A model generated the notes under the pieces. That model was not told the origin of the DNA. It made no database searches and was given only the letters and a program-made list of their open reading frames with translations. This document shows positions 7,928 through 16,922 of a stretch of 64,000 nucleotides of DNA, in pieces. This DNA comes from Pseudochrobactrum asaccharolyticum (GTDB lineage: Bacteria > Pseudomonadota > Alphaproteobacteria > Rhizobiales > Rhizobiaceae): positions 506,553 to 570,552 of the forward strand of contig NZ_QNRH01000003.1 in NCBI RefSeq assembly GCF_003314995.1. Direction: 5' to 3'. The position numbers were made by a program, and so were the translations under genes. Each line of letters starts with the position of its first letter. Position 1 is the first letter of the stretch.

Positions 7928-10651
7928 ATGCAGGGCACAACAAAAGCGAAGCGTCTCTCTTCATCTCAGCAGACCAAGAAAGCCGGTCTTCTGACCTCTG
8001 TCGCATTCATTGCCATTCTACAAGCAGGCTTTGATAGCAGTGCCCATGCACAGACGACTGCACCACAAACAATCAGTTTTAATATTCGTTCTCAGAATCT
8101 GGGTTCGGCTTTAACCGCTTTTGCTGATCGCGCCGGCTTAAAATTGCTGCTGCGATCCAATATGATATCCGGCAAACGCAGCCCTGCTGTGCAAGGCAGC
8201 CTGACCAGAGAACAAGCACTTGGTCAGCTCCTGAACGGTTCTGGACTAAACTATTCGATACAGGGCAGCACGCTCACAATCAGCGATCCGGCCAATAATG
8301 CTCGCGCGACGAGCGCGCCCGAGGGCAGCATCCTTCTTGACACAATCACCATTAGCAATGGCGGCTCTGTTGCAGCAGCCGAGGCTCCTTACCATACAGC
8401 AGCGCCAACATCCTATATTTCGGAACAGACTATTGAGCGTTTTCGCGGCTCCAGTCCGGCAGATATTTTCCGCGGTACGCCGGGCGTAATGTCCGGCGAA
8501 TCCCGCAATGGCGCCGGAGCCATTGATGTGAATATCCGTGGTATGCAAGGTATGGGACGTGTGGCCACCACCATTGACGGTGCAGAAAATGCCATCAATG
8601 TCTATCAGGGTTATCAGGGCATTTCTAATCGCACCTTTGTCGATCCGGATTTTCTCGGCGGTATTGATATCCAAAAAGGCTCCGATGCTGCATCTAGCGG
8701 CATTGCCGGTACTGTGGCCATGCGTACACTTGAAGCAGGCGATATTGTTAAAGAAGGCAACCGTTTTGGTCTTCGGGTCAAAGGAGGCTTCGGCACCAAT
8801 TCCAGCAAGCCTGAAGAGGGAAACGTTGCTGGCTACAAAATTGTGAACAAGGGGTATCCTCTCCCTCAGCAGCCAGACATAGACTATGTCGACAACTCCA
8901 AATTTTCTGCCTCCGATAGCACAATGAACCGCCCGGCTTTTCTCAAGCCAACCAATGGCTCAGGCAGTATTGTAGCAGCAATGCAGGATGAAAATATCGA
9001 ATTGCTGGCCGGTTACGCCTATCGTAAGCGCGGCAATTATCATGCCGGTAAAAACGGCCCCGCTGCGGATATTAACAATCGCGGCGGCATGATAGCTTGT
9101 CTTTCTTACTGTAATGTTCCGTCTAATTACCAATGGTTCCCTAACCTTATTGAGAACACTGGTATTGCCAATTACAGACCAGGCGAGCAGGTTCTTAACA
9201 CACAGCTGGAAACAGAATCTCTGCTACTAAAGAGCAAGGTGATGTTTGGTGATGGTCATAGTATCCAGCTTGGCTATACCGGCTTTGAAAGCAAAGCGGG
9301 CACCTTTAAGGCCAATGCTTTGAATTCACTTACTCTACAAGCCGTACAACAACGCCTCACAACTGATGTGGAAGCGCATACCGGTACATTTAAGTATCGC
9401 TGGGATCCAGCCGATAACGACCTGATTGATCTGAAAGCCAATCTCTGGGGTACGAAACTCAAACAACGCAATGCAGTCGATTGGCCGGCAAGCGGCGCCC
9501 CGAAAGATTTTAAATCCGGACCGGATCTGTGGACATGGGGTGCCGATATCAGCAATCACTCGCAGTTCAGCACTGCCTATGGCGATATTGATATGACCTA
9601 TGGTGTATCGTACAAAAAGGAAGATACCAAACCGACAGAAGCCACGAGAAAATGGGACACATTTCTTGACCTGCGTGACGGCACACGTGAAGAAACCGCG
9701 GCCTATATTAAAACAGCATACAAACCGGTTGATTGGCTGACAGTTAATGGCGGGATGCGTTATTCTCATATGTGGTCACGCGATCGCAGTCGCACAAAAA
9801 TGGTTCACCCTGACATGGTCTATGGCAAGGCCCGTTTCAAACAGGGCGGCTTCAGCCCGTCACTGGGGGTAACAGTTGAGCCGTTTGAAGGCACACAGTT
9901 CTATGCTAATTATTCCAGCACCCTGCGGGCACCAAGCATTATGGAAGCGGTTTCCGCCTTCAACATGACGGTCAATGAAGACACCAAAGCTGAACGTGCA
10001 AATAATTGGGAAATCGGCGCTAACTTCATTGAAACCAACCTGATCGCAGATACAGATCAGGCTATGCTTAAGCTTGGATATTTCAACTGGGATATTAAAG
10101 ATTACATTGCCCGCGAGTTTCACTTTTATCCGAACTCTTCAAACGTGCGTATTTTCAATATTGATCGTGCACGCTTTTCCGGCCTGGAAATGTCGGCCAA
10201 TTATGAACTCGACGGCTTTTCGGCAACACTGGCAGCCAATTATTATCTGAACGTGGAATTCTGCCGCACAGCAGAAACCTGTGAGAATAAATCCCTTTAT
10301 GCAGACTATGCAACTAATCAGGTACCGCCGAAATATGGCATAGATCTAACTCTGACTCAAAAACTGCTGGATGATGCACTCACCGTTGGCGGGCGCATTT
10401 CTTATACTTCGTCGCGCGCATCCGGTCACGGTGATGTCACAGGTCAGGGCATGTCGCAGTTTATCACAATGATCAATTGGCAGCCGTACACGTTGGTGGA
10501 CGTGTTCGCTGAATATAAAATCAATGACAACTATACCGCCAGTTTCCGCGTAGAAAATCTGACAGACCGGTTCTACGTCGATCCGCTCAGCCTTGCACAA
10601 CAACCGGGACCGGGACGTACATTCTATGCCTCTATGACAGCAAATTTCTGA
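7928..10651 (+). CDS. TonB-dependent outer-membrane receptor with N-terminal STN signalling domain
   Basis: The chosen ATG at 7928 follows an AAGGCGG ribosome site at normal spacing; an upstream TTG at 7886 would add only 14 residues. The 907-residue precursor has a signal peptide (cleaved near AHA-Q, residue 42), an STN domain (about 50-115: ISFNIRSQNLGSALTAFADR), a plug (about 140-270, with DIFRGTPGVMSG and DVNIRGMQGMGRV) and a beta-barrel ending in phenylalanine. The plug sequence and an LRAP segment (SSTLRAPSIMEA) resemble the haem/haemoglobin receptor group, but the NPNL motif common there is not obvious. Haem or haemophore is the favoured ligand and a siderophore is possible. With the upstream FecI and FecR genes it forms a transenvelope signalling unit. 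Confidence 0.9.
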   Translation: MQGTTKAKRLSSSQQTKKAGLLTSVAFIAILQAGFDSSAHAQTTAPQTISFNIRSQNLGSALTAFADRAGLKLLLRSNMISGKRSPAVQGSLTREQALGQLLNGSGLNYSIQGSTLTISDPANNARATSAPEGSILLDTITISNGGSVAAAEAPYHTAAPTSYISEQTIERFRGSSPADIFRGTPGVMSGESRNGAGAIDVNIRGMQGMGRVATTIDGAENAINVYQGYQGISNRTFVDPDFLGGIDIQKGSDAASSGIAGTVAMRTLEAGDIVKEGNRFGLRVKGGFGTNSSKPEEGNVAGYKIVNKGYPLPQQPDIDYVDNSKFSASDSTMNRPAFLKPTNGSGSIVAAMQDENIELLAGYAYRKRGNYHAGKNGPAADINNRGGMIACLSYCNVPSNYQWFPNLIENTGIANYRPGEQVLNTQLETESLLLKSKVMFGDGHSIQLGYTGFESKAGTFKANALNSLTLQAVQQRLTTDVEAHTGTFKYRWDPADNDLIDLKANLWGTKLKQRNAVDWPASGAPKDFKSGPDLWTWGADISNHSQFSTAYGDIDMTYGVSYKKEDTKPTEATRKWDTFLDLRDGTREETAAYIKTAYKPVDWLTVNGGMRYSHMWSRDRSRTKMVHPDMVYGKARFKQGGFSPSLGVTVEPFEGTQFYANYSSTLRAPSIMEAVSAFNMTVNEDTKAERANNWEIGANFIETNLIADTDQAMLKLGYFNWDIKDYIAREFHFYPNSSNVRIFNIDRARFSGLEMSANYELDGFSATLAANYYLNVEFCRTAETCENKSLYADYATNQVPPKYGIDLTLTQKLLDDALTVGGRISYTSSRASGHGDVTGQGMSQFITMINWQPYTLVDVFAEYKINDNYTASFRVENLTDRFYVDPLSLAQQPGPGRTFYASMTANF

Positions 10652-10662
10652 TTATGATCCAG

Positions 10663-10699
10663 CCAGTCAGCCCTGCGCGCAACGCGCAGAGCTGACTGG
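10663..10699. terminator. Bidirectional hairpin terminator between the TonB receptor and oxyR
   Basis: A long inverted repeat (CCAGTCAGC, then CTGCGCG, a short AA loop, and the complementary arms) lies between two convergent genes. It probably ends transcription from both sides, although the T-run is short. Confidence 0.7.
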
Positions 10700-10713
10700 T
10701 AAACAACAAATTT

Positions 10714-11619
10714 TCAGGTTCCGGAGGCGATCAGCTCTGATGCTACATCAGCAATCAGGTCTGCGAGCTTGCTCATATGATCATTGGCATTGCTAGATTT
10801 GCGCCAATATAAACCAATATTGCGCTGAAAACCGTCCGTTTCCAGTGGTAGCAGGGCAATATGATTTCGGGAGCCGCCCTCATAGCAAGCCAGTTGCGGC
10901 AACAATGTCAGCCCCATACCCGCAATGACCATTTGCCTTAATGTTTCAAGGCTGGTTCCGCGAAAACCGTCATATTCACGTGCACCATAGCGATGACACA
11001 AAGTCAGCGCCTGATCACGCAGGCAATGCCCTTCTTCCAACAACATCAAACGCTGACCAGACAAAGCATTAGCTGATAAGCGTTCTTGCTGAGCAAGCGC
11101 ATGGCCGCTTGGTACAGCCAGACGGAAGGGTTCCGTGAATAATTTACGCCCAGTTATATGCGGGTCTTCAACGGGCAAAGCCAGCAACGCCGCATCAATC
11201 TGCCCGTCAATCAAACGCTGCAACAAAACCGTACTTTTTTCTTCAGTCAGCAGAATTTCTGAAGACGGAAAAATCTCCATAAAACGTGGCATAACATGAG
11301 GTAGAAGATAGGGCCCCAGTGTCGGGAATACACCCAGATGCAGCCGCCTTGCACCATCCGCGCAATGGCCTGCCGCATCATCACGCATTTGCGTCACTTC
11401 ATGTAACACTGTGCGCGCACGGCTCACCGCAGCTTCACCTGCCTGGGTCAGAATAAGACCACGTGGCGAACGCTCAAACAGGATAACACCAAGCTCTTGC
11501 TCCAGCTTGCGTATCTGGGCAGAAAGCGTCGGCTGGCTGGCATTGCACAGCTCAGCCGCACGATGAAAGTTGCGCTGTTCAGCCAGCGCAACAAGATATT
11601 CCAGATCGCGCAAATTCAT
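10714..11619 (-). CDS. oxyR: Hydrogen peroxide-sensing LysR-type regulator OxyR
   Basis: The 301-residue protein has an N-terminal LysR winged helix-turn-helix (about 1-60) and a substrate-binding-like regulatory domain. Its peroxide switch cysteines are at residues 199 and 208 within EEGHCLRDQALTLCHRYG, the same numbering as the redox pair in E. coli OxyR, so the oxidation sensor is intact. It lies 13 bp downstream of ahpF on the same strand and appears to be the last gene of an ahpC-ahpF-oxyR unit. That arrangement would let OxyR activate its own synthesis together with the peroxidase. A matching binding site lies upstream of ahpC. Confidence 0.95.
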   Translation of the reverse strand: MNLRDLEYLVALAEQRNFHRAAELCNASQPTLSAQIRKLEQELGVILFERSPRGLILTQAGEAAVSRARTVLHEVTQMRDDAAGHCADGARRLHLGVFPTLGPYLLPHVMPRFMEIFPSSEILLTEEKSTVLLQRLIDGQIDAALLALPVEDPHITGRKLFTEPFRLAVPSGHALAQQERLSANALSGQRLMLLEEGHCLRDQALTLCHRYGAREYDGFRGTSLETLRQMVIAGMGLTLLPQLACYEGGSRNHIALLPLETDGFQRNIGLYWRKSSNANDHMSKLADLIADVASELIASGT

Positions 11620-11632
11620 GTTGCGCTATACC

Positions 11633-13201
11633 TCAGGCTGCCTGTTCTTCGGCAGGTAACCGGATGAGATAGTCAAAGGCCGCAAGTGATGATCTCGCTC
11701 CCTCACCCATCGCAATTACGATCTGCTTATAAGGCGCAGTCGTGCAGTCACCCGCAGCAAAAACGCCCGGCACAGAGGTTGCCCCATGATTATCGGTGAT
11801 AATTTCACCGCGATCATTCAATGACAGCGTGCCTTTCAGCCACTCAGTGTTCGGAACCAGACCGATCTGCACAAAAACACCTTCAAGTGCCACATTGTGT
11901 TTTTCACCACTGACGCGGTCTTCATAAACCAGACCATTGACGCGCTTACCATCACCGGTCACTTCAGTGGTCTTGGCAGATGTAAGGATTGTCACGTTTG
12001 GCAAGCTTTTGAGCTTGCGTTGCAGCACTTCATCAGCACGCAACACTTTGTCATATTCAATCAGTGTCACATGGCTGACGAGACCTGCCAGATCAATCGC
12101 GGCTTCAACACCGGAGTTACCGCCCCCGATAACCGCAATACGCTTGCCTTTAAACAACGGACCATCGCAATGCGGACAGAACGCTACGCCTTTATTGATA
12201 TATTGCTCTTCCCCTGGAACACCCATTTTGCGCCAGCGGGCACCGGTTGACAGAATGACCGAGGTACTGGTCAGCGTGGCGCCGGATGCCAGCTCCACTT
12301 TAAAACCTTTTGAAGTACGCTCAAGCTTTACAGCCTGCTGGCCGCTCATAATCTCAGCATCATAGTCGCGCACATGAGTTTCCATAGCGCGGGCAAGCTT
12401 TGGCCCTTCCGTATGGCTGACGGAGATGAAGTTTTCGATCGACATCGTATCAAGAACCTGTCCGCCAAAACGGTCGGCGACGATACCAGTGCGAATGCCT
12501 TTACGAGCGGCATAAATTGCTGCAGCAGCACCGGCAGGACCACCACCAACAACAAGAACATCGAACGGCGCCTGAGCGCTTACAGCATCGGCAGCGCGTG
12601 CTGCGGCACCGGTATCAATTTTAGCCAGAATTTCTTCTGCGCCCATACGGCCGGAACCGAAAACCTCACCATTGAGGAAAATTGACGGAACCGACATGAC
12701 CTGTCGATCCGCAACTTCATCCTGAAACAGCGCGCCATCAATGGCGACATGCTCGATACCAGGATTAAGAACAGCCATCAGATTGAGCGCCTGCACCACA
12801 TCAGGGCAGTTCTGACAGGACAGCGAATAATATGTTTCGAAACGGAATGTACCCTTCACACCGCGGATCTGATCGATCAGCGCCTGCTCTACTTTTGGCG
12901 GATAACCGCCAACCTGCAAAAGAGCCAGCACAAGGGATGTAAACTCGTGGCCAAGCGGCAAGCCGGCAAAAGTCAGATGAATATTTTCACCCGGTGAAGT
13001 CAGCGCAAAAGAAGGAATGCGCGCGCCTTCGACATCACCGCGTTTAACGGTGATTTTATCCGACTGTTCACAGATTTGCTCAAGAAGCTGCAGCAGTTCG
13101 AGCGATTTAGCGTCATCACCGGCATAAGCAATGATTTCAACCGGCCGCACCAGACGTTCCAGATAGCCCTTCAGCTGGGTTTTCAAGTTCGTATCGAGCA
13201 T
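11633..13201 (-). CDS. ahpF: Alkyl hydroperoxide reductase subunit F (NADH:peroxiredoxin reductase)
   Basis: The start at 13201 follows a GAGGAA ribosome site and gives a 522-residue protein of the family's usual length; the longer open frame upstream is not family-like. The N-terminal double thioredoxin-fold domain has its redox pair at C129/C132 (SCQNCP). The FAD-binding motif [10 protein letters not shown] lies near 219 and the second redox pair C342/C345 is in FCPHCDG. A C-terminal NAD(P)/FAD return segment (FAAGDCT) is present. AhpF passes electrons from NADH to AhpC, encoded just upstream. The 266-bp gap to ahpC contains a GC-rich hairpin, so the two may be made in different amounts. 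Confidence 0.96.
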   Translation of the reverse strand: MLDTNLKTQLKGYLERLVRPVEIIAYAGDDAKSLELLQLLEQICEQSDKITVKRGDVEGARIPSFALTSPGENIHLTFAGLPLGHEFTSLVLALLQVGGYPPKVEQALIDQIRGVKGTFRFETYYSLSCQNCPDVVQALNLMAVLNPGIEHVAIDGALFQDEVADRQVMSVPSIFLNGEVFGSGRMGAEEILAKIDTGAAARAADAVSAQAPFDVLVVGGGPAGAAAAIYAARKGIRTGIVADRFGGQVLDTMSIENFISVSHTEGPKLARAMETHVRDYDAEIMSGQQAVKLERTSKGFKVELASGATLTSTSVILSTGARWRKMGVPGEEQYINKGVAFCPHCDGPLFKGKRIAVIGGGNSGVEAAIDLAGLVSHVTLIEYDKVLRADEVLQRKLKSLPNVTILTSAKTTEVTGDGKRVNGLVYEDRVSGEKHNVALEGVFVQIGLVPNTEWLKGTLSLNDRGEIITDNHGATSVPGVFAAGDCTTAPYKQIVIAMGEGARSSLAAFDYLIRLPAEEQAA

Positions 13202-13389
13202 ACTGTGTTCCTCTTGCAAAATTGTCCTGCTGCGTATCCGGGAGTGGAATATCTTCGGAGCATGTGACGCGAAAAAACAAACAGATGGAGCATTTTCATA
13301 AACCACATGAGGGGCAAATGCTCCGAAACATGCCGCGCGGTGAGATATTCTCACCTCAAACTGTGCAGGCATGAAAATCGGTAATAAGC

Positions 13390-13417
13390 GGCGCGCTATA
13401 ATGAATTACAGCGCGCC
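13390..13417. promoter_or_regulatory. GC-rich hairpin between ahpC and ahpF
   Basis: A perfect 8-bp inverted repeat (GGCGCGCT / AGCGCGCC) with a 12-base AT-rich loop lies 50 bp after the ahpC stop. It has no T-run, so it is more likely a partial terminator or an RNA-stabilising element that keeps ahpC mRNA in excess over ahpF. Confidence 0.6.
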
Positions 13418-13467
13418 ACAAATCATCAGGCAGCTATGGGAGACAACTACCTGTTTATGTTGCAAAA

Positions 13468-14031
13468 TCAGATTTTGCCAACCAGATCGAGCGAAGGAGC
13501 AAGTGTTGCTTCACCTTCCTGCCACTTAGCAGGGCAAACTTCACCCGGATGTGCACGCACATATTGTGCAGCTTTGATCTTACGTACGAGATCAGCAGCA
13601 TCACGGCCAATACCTTCAGCAGTGATTTCCATAGCCTGAATGATACCATCCGGATCAACGATAAAGGTAGCGCGGTCTGCAAGACCCTGACCTTCGCGCA
13701 TAACACCGAAGTTATTGGTTACAACACCACTTGGATCGCCGAGCATGGTGTAGTTAATTTTGCCGATTGTGTCGGATGAATCGTGCCATGCTTTGTGGGT
13801 GAAGTGTGTATCGGTCGATACCGAATAAACTTCAACGCCCATTTTCTGCAGTTCGTCATAATGGTCAGCAACGTCACCCAGTTCAGTCGGGCAGACGAAT
13901 GTGAAGTCAGCTGGATAGAAGAAAAATACAGCCCATTTTCCCAATACGTCTTCTTCGCTCACGGAGATGAACTTACCCTGGCGGTAAGCCTGCGCGATAA
14001 AAGGTTTGATCTGTGTGTTTACGGTTGCCAT
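13468..14031 (-). CDS. ahpC: Alkyl hydroperoxide reductase subunit C (typical 2-Cys peroxiredoxin)
   Basis: The 187-residue cytosolic peroxidase has its peroxidatic cysteine at residue 47 ([11 protein letters not shown]) and its resolving cysteine at residue 166 ([10 protein letters not shown]), so it is a complete AhpC1-type enzyme. It reduces hydrogen peroxide and organic peroxides and is itself reduced by AhpF, encoded downstream. It is the first gene of the ahpC-ahpF-oxyR block. The leader contains a sequence that fits the OxyR consensus half-site, so induction by peroxide is expected. The ATG at 14031 has an AGGAG-type ribosome site just upstream. Confidence 0.97.
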   Translation of the reverse strand: MATVNTQIKPFIAQAYRQGKFISVSEEDVLGKWAVFFFYPADFTFVCPTELGDVADHYDELQKMGVEVYSVSTDTHFTHKAWHDSSDTIGKINYTMLGDPSGVVTNNFGVMREGQGLADRATFIVDPDGIIQAMEITAEGIGRDAADLVRKIKAAQYVRAHPGEVCPAKWQEGEATLAPSLDLVGKI

Positions 14032-14447
14032 TGTGCACTCCTGTCAGAATGATTTCTGCCACTCATATAGGTGTTAATGCGCAATATGCAAAATCAATTA
14101 AATTTTGAAAACCGATAGATAATATCTATATCGATAATAATGCCGCTAAAAACCCCTTTTTAGCATCAATACTTGATGATTTTGAGTGAATTTCAATCAT
14201 TCATGCAAAATTGCATAGCAGACATGCAAATTTATTCATACTGTGGATAAGAGGCTCATGAAAATCACGTCACAAACTATAGTGTCTCTAAAATTTCACA
14301 TTCATTCTCAGGAATATATCGCACAGCATTAATTATATAAACAATAATCAAATTCAAAATACAAACAATACAAAAGTGATATTTTTACTACATCAAGAGG
14401 ATAGAAACAAATGTATATTTAGATGTTATTTGAAAAAGGACTTTTCC
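14032..14447. other. Divergent spacer between ahpC and the outer-membrane protein gene
   Basis: No gene is supported in these roughly 415 bases. The sequence is very AT-rich and holds the OxyR-like box described separately. The half nearest the outer-membrane protein gene contains many AATT/ATAA tracts, as expected for a strong promoter, but no specific promoter is assigned. Confidence 0.5.
14115..14129. promoter_or_regulatory. OxyR-like binding site upstream of ahpC
   Basis: The 15-base sequence ATAGATAATATCTAT fits the published E. coli OxyR unit ATAG-N-T-NNN-A-N-CTAT at every defined position. It lies about 85-100 bp upstream of the ahpC start. A second, poorer unit would be expected about 22 bp away, and the sequence beginning at 14137 matches only partly. 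Confidence 0.65.
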
Positions 14448-15149
14448 ATGAATAATAAAATCTTATTGCTTTTAACTATATTTGCAATGCAAAATGCAAC
14501 TTACGCTTTAGCTGCCGACGCCATATATGCAGCACCGGAAGCACCCGTTTATGAAGAAACCTTCAGCTGGAATGGCGCATATATCGGCGCTCAGGCCGGA
14601 TTCAGTGCTGCACGCAACAAATTATCATTTACCGGCCTTCCTAATGAAGCCAGCGCCAATTCCAATGGCTTCGTTGGCGGCATCTTTGCCGGTTACAATT
14701 GGGCTATTACAGACACTATTATATACGGTCTGGAAGGAGACATAAATTTTGCGAATTTGAAAAAGGATACCACGTTATTAAGCAATCAAAACGCCAATTT
14801 TAACTGGAATATAAAAACTGACTTTGAAGGTGCTATCCGCGCCCGTCTTGGCGTCAGTTATCAACGGTGGCTTCCATATATTGCCGGTGGTGTTTCTATT
14901 GCGAGATTAAAAGACAGTTTCTCCCTCAACAATGCGACGAATACAGTACCAGTCGCTGAAAGTACCACCACTCGTGTCGGTTTTACTATCGGCGCTGGCG
15001 TTGACTATGCAGTAACAGATAATATTCTTTTGCGCGCGGAATACAGATATAATGATTACGGCAAGAAATCCATCAGTGCCGACAATCTTAGTCTCGACAG
15101 AAAGCTTTCAAGCAACAATGTACGTCTCGGTATAGCTTATAAGTTTTAA
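14448..15149 (+). CDS. Outer-membrane beta-barrel protein, Omp25/Omp31 family
   Basis: The start at 14448 follows an AAAAGGA ribosome site and a 233-residue precursor results. A signal peptide (cleaved near AAD, residues 22-24) precedes a short proline-rich linker (YAAPEAPVYEE) and an eight-strand barrel with alternating aromatic residues: FSWNGAYIGAQAGFS, FVGGIFAGYNW, YGLEGDINFA, ending NVRLGIAYKF with a terminal phenylalanine. This matches the Omp25/Omp31 group of Brucella and its relatives, structural outer-membrane proteins; some members bind haem. It is a single-gene unit read away from ahpC and closed by a strong terminator. Confidence 0.9.
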   Translation: MNNKILLLLTIFAMQNATYALAADAIYAAPEAPVYEETFSWNGAYIGAQAGFSAARNKLSFTGLPNEASANSNGFVGGIFAGYNWAITDTIIYGLEGDINFANLKKDTTLLSNQNANFNWNIKTDFEGAIRARLGVSYQRWLPYIAGGVSIARLKDSFSLNNATNTVPVAESTTTRVGFTIGAGVDYAVTDNILLRAEYRYNDYGKKSISADNLSLDRKLSSNNVRLGIAYKF

Positions 15150-15187
15150 AATAAGAAAGCTGTGAGCGTATAATGTCACATACGAAT

Positions 15188-15219
15188 AAAGCCCTGCATT
15201 TATTCAAATGCAGGGCTTT
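15188..15219. terminator. Bidirectional terminator between the Omp gene and dhaL
   Basis: A perfect 14-bp stem (AAAGCCCTGCATTT and its complement) with an ATTC loop sits between the convergent genes, with T-rich sequence on the plus strand and an A-rich flank serving the minus strand. Confidence 0.85.
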
Positions 15220-15243
15220 ATTCTTTACTTATTCAAATCAGGT

Positions 15244-15888
15244 TCAGCTCTTTGCAGAAACAAAAGCAGACATGCTGGTAATCAGCAGCATACCCACTGT
15301 GGCACCGGCATCCTGAAGACCAATGGTCTTTTCCTGAAACGCTGCGGCTTTACCATGCTGTGCAACCATCGTCTTGGTTGCTTCAAGAGCATCTTCACCA
15401 GCTTTGGCAGCGGCTGCAAGTGCATCTTTCAGGGAAGCGCCAGAAGCAGCCTGTGCTTCCAGTGTCACCGCAATCGGATCAAGCACATCGAGCAGTGTTT
15501 TATCGCCGACTTTGGCTTTGCCGCGCTCGGCAATACCGTCACGATATGCACGCCAAAAAGCAGCCACTTCATTTGTGCCAATTTCGCTCACGCCTTCACA
15601 AACTTTACTTGCACGCAGAAAACCGGTTGCAGTCAGTGTGCCCATTGTTGAAGGTGCAACGCGCGCCATAATGGCACCAGCCACACGCAGCAGCTTGGCA
15701 ATACCTGCATCTGCGCCTTCGCCATGTACAGCTTCAGCAGCTGCTGCAAAGGCTTTGCTCATGGTAATGCCAAGATCGCTGTCACCCACTTTGCCATCCA
15801 GCGCGATCAGAAAATCGCGTTGTTCTGCAAACAGGTCTTTCCAGTTGTCAAAGAGATTGATCAGATCGGATGCGGTAATAACATTCAT
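15244..15888 (-). CDS. dhaL: Dihydroxyacetone kinase subunit DhaL
   Basis: The 214-residue protein is the nucleotide-binding subunit of a two-subunit dihydroxyacetone-type kinase. The conserved metal/ADP-binding aspartates are present at D31, D36 and D38 (LDGKVGDSDLG), and a GTLTATGFLRA segment follows the usual helical barrel pattern. It follows dhaK after 9 bp and is the last gene of the operon. No phosphotransferase subunit DhaM is seen here; the kinase either uses ATP directly or works with a DhaM encoded elsewhere. Its placement behind a sugar ABC importer suggests that it phosphorylates the imported ketose. Confidence 0.93.
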   Translation of the reverse strand: MNVITASDLINLFDNWKDLFAEQRDFLIALDGKVGDSDLGITMSKAFAAAAEAVHGEGADAGIAKLLRVAGAIMARVAPSTMGTLTATGFLRASKVCEGVSEIGTNEVAAFWRAYRDGIAERGKAKVGDKTLLDVLDPIAVTLEAQAASGASLKDALAAAAKAGEDALEATKTMVAQHGKAAAFQEKTIGLQDAGATVGMLLITSMSAFVSAKS

Positions 15889-15897
15889 GATCAGACC

Positions 15898-16899
15898 TCA
15901 ACCGGCAATATGTTTGAAGAATGGGGTGTTGGCGGAAGCTGCAACCAGAGGCTCCAGCTCATCATCCAGATGCAGAACGGAGATCGAAGCACCGGCCATT
16001 TCCATCGATGTTGCAAATTCACCGAGCCAGACGTGCTTAACTTTAACGCCACGCTCGTCAAACAGCTGCGAAACGCGACGGAACATGATGTACAGCTCTT
16101 CCAGCGGTGTACCGCCAAGTCCATTCACCAGAACAGCAACTTCGTCGCCCTGCTTGTAGTCCTGCTCTGCGAAAATACGGCCCATCAGCTCGTCAATAAC
16201 GGCATCAGCATTGGCAAGCTTCTTACGGCTGATACCTGGCTCGCCATGGATACCCATGCCGATTTCCATTTCATCTTCACCGATGGAGAAGGTTGCATGG
16301 CCGATTTCCGGCACAACACAGCTCGACAATGCAACACCCATGGTACGGGTACGCAGACGGGCTTTGTCAGCAAGACGGGTTACTTCATCCAGCGACAACA
16401 GCTTTTCAGCAGCAGCACCGGCAACTTTATAGACGAAGTAAATACCTGCAACGCCGCGACGCTTGTGTTCTTCACCAACAACGGAAGACGCCACGTCATC
16501 ATTGCCGACAACCTGCTTAACGGCGATACCGTCGAGGTCAGCGAGTTCTGCAGCCATGTCAAAATTGATGATATCGCCGCTGTAGTTACCGTAGATGTAA
16601 AGAACGCCGGCGCCCTGATCGATCGCCTTGGTGACCTGATACATCTGTTCGGAACTCGGCGACTGGAAGACACCACCGACAGCTGCGCCATCAAGCATAC
16701 CTTCACCGATATAGCCGAGGAACAGTGGCAAATGGCCAGAACCGCCACCGGTTGCAATACCGACTTTACCTGGCTTTTTATTGGTTTTAACCATGCAGCG
16801 CTTGTCATTATCGACATAGCTCAGCTCGGGATGTGCCCGATAGATGCCTTCAAGCATCTCATCCACGAAATTGACGGGATCGTTCAGGAATTTCTTCAT
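15898..16899 (-). CDS. dhaK: Dihydroxyacetone kinase subunit DhaK
   Basis: The start at 16899 follows a GAGGAAATC ribosome site, giving 333 residues, the family's usual size. A GGGSGH loop (51-56) and the GMGIHGEPG segment place the covalent substrate-binding histidine at residue 218, the same number as in E. coli DhaK, so the active site is intact. DhaK binds a short ketose such as dihydroxyacetone through a hemiaminal bond, and DhaL supplies the phosphate. Related DhaKL pairs act on erythrulose. The gene lies between an ABC permease gene and dhaL, so uptake and phosphorylation are coupled. The exact substrate is not determined by the sequence. Confidence 0.93.
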   Translation of the reverse strand: MKKFLNDPVNFVDEMLEGIYRAHPELSYVDNDKRCMVKTNKKPGKVGIATGGGSGHLPLFLGYIGEGMLDGAAVGGVFQSPSSEQMYQVTKAIDQGAGVLYIYGNYSGDIINFDMAAELADLDGIAVKQVVGNDDVASSVVGEEHKRRGVAGIYFVYKVAGAAAEKLLSLDEVTRLADKARLRTRTMGVALSSCVVPEIGHATFSIGEDEMEIGMGIHGEPGISRKKLANADAVIDELMGRIFAEQDYKQGDEVAVLVNGLGGTPLEELYIMFRRVSQLFDERGVKVKHVWLGEFATSMEMAGASISVLHLDDELEPLVAASANTPFFKHIAG

Positions 16900-16922
16900 G
16901 ATTTCCTCTTGAGAGTATCGGG

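Noticed and set aside
13202-13372. 57-residue N-terminal extension of AhpF
   Set aside because: Family length, the cysteine numbering and a ribosome site all support the start at 13201.
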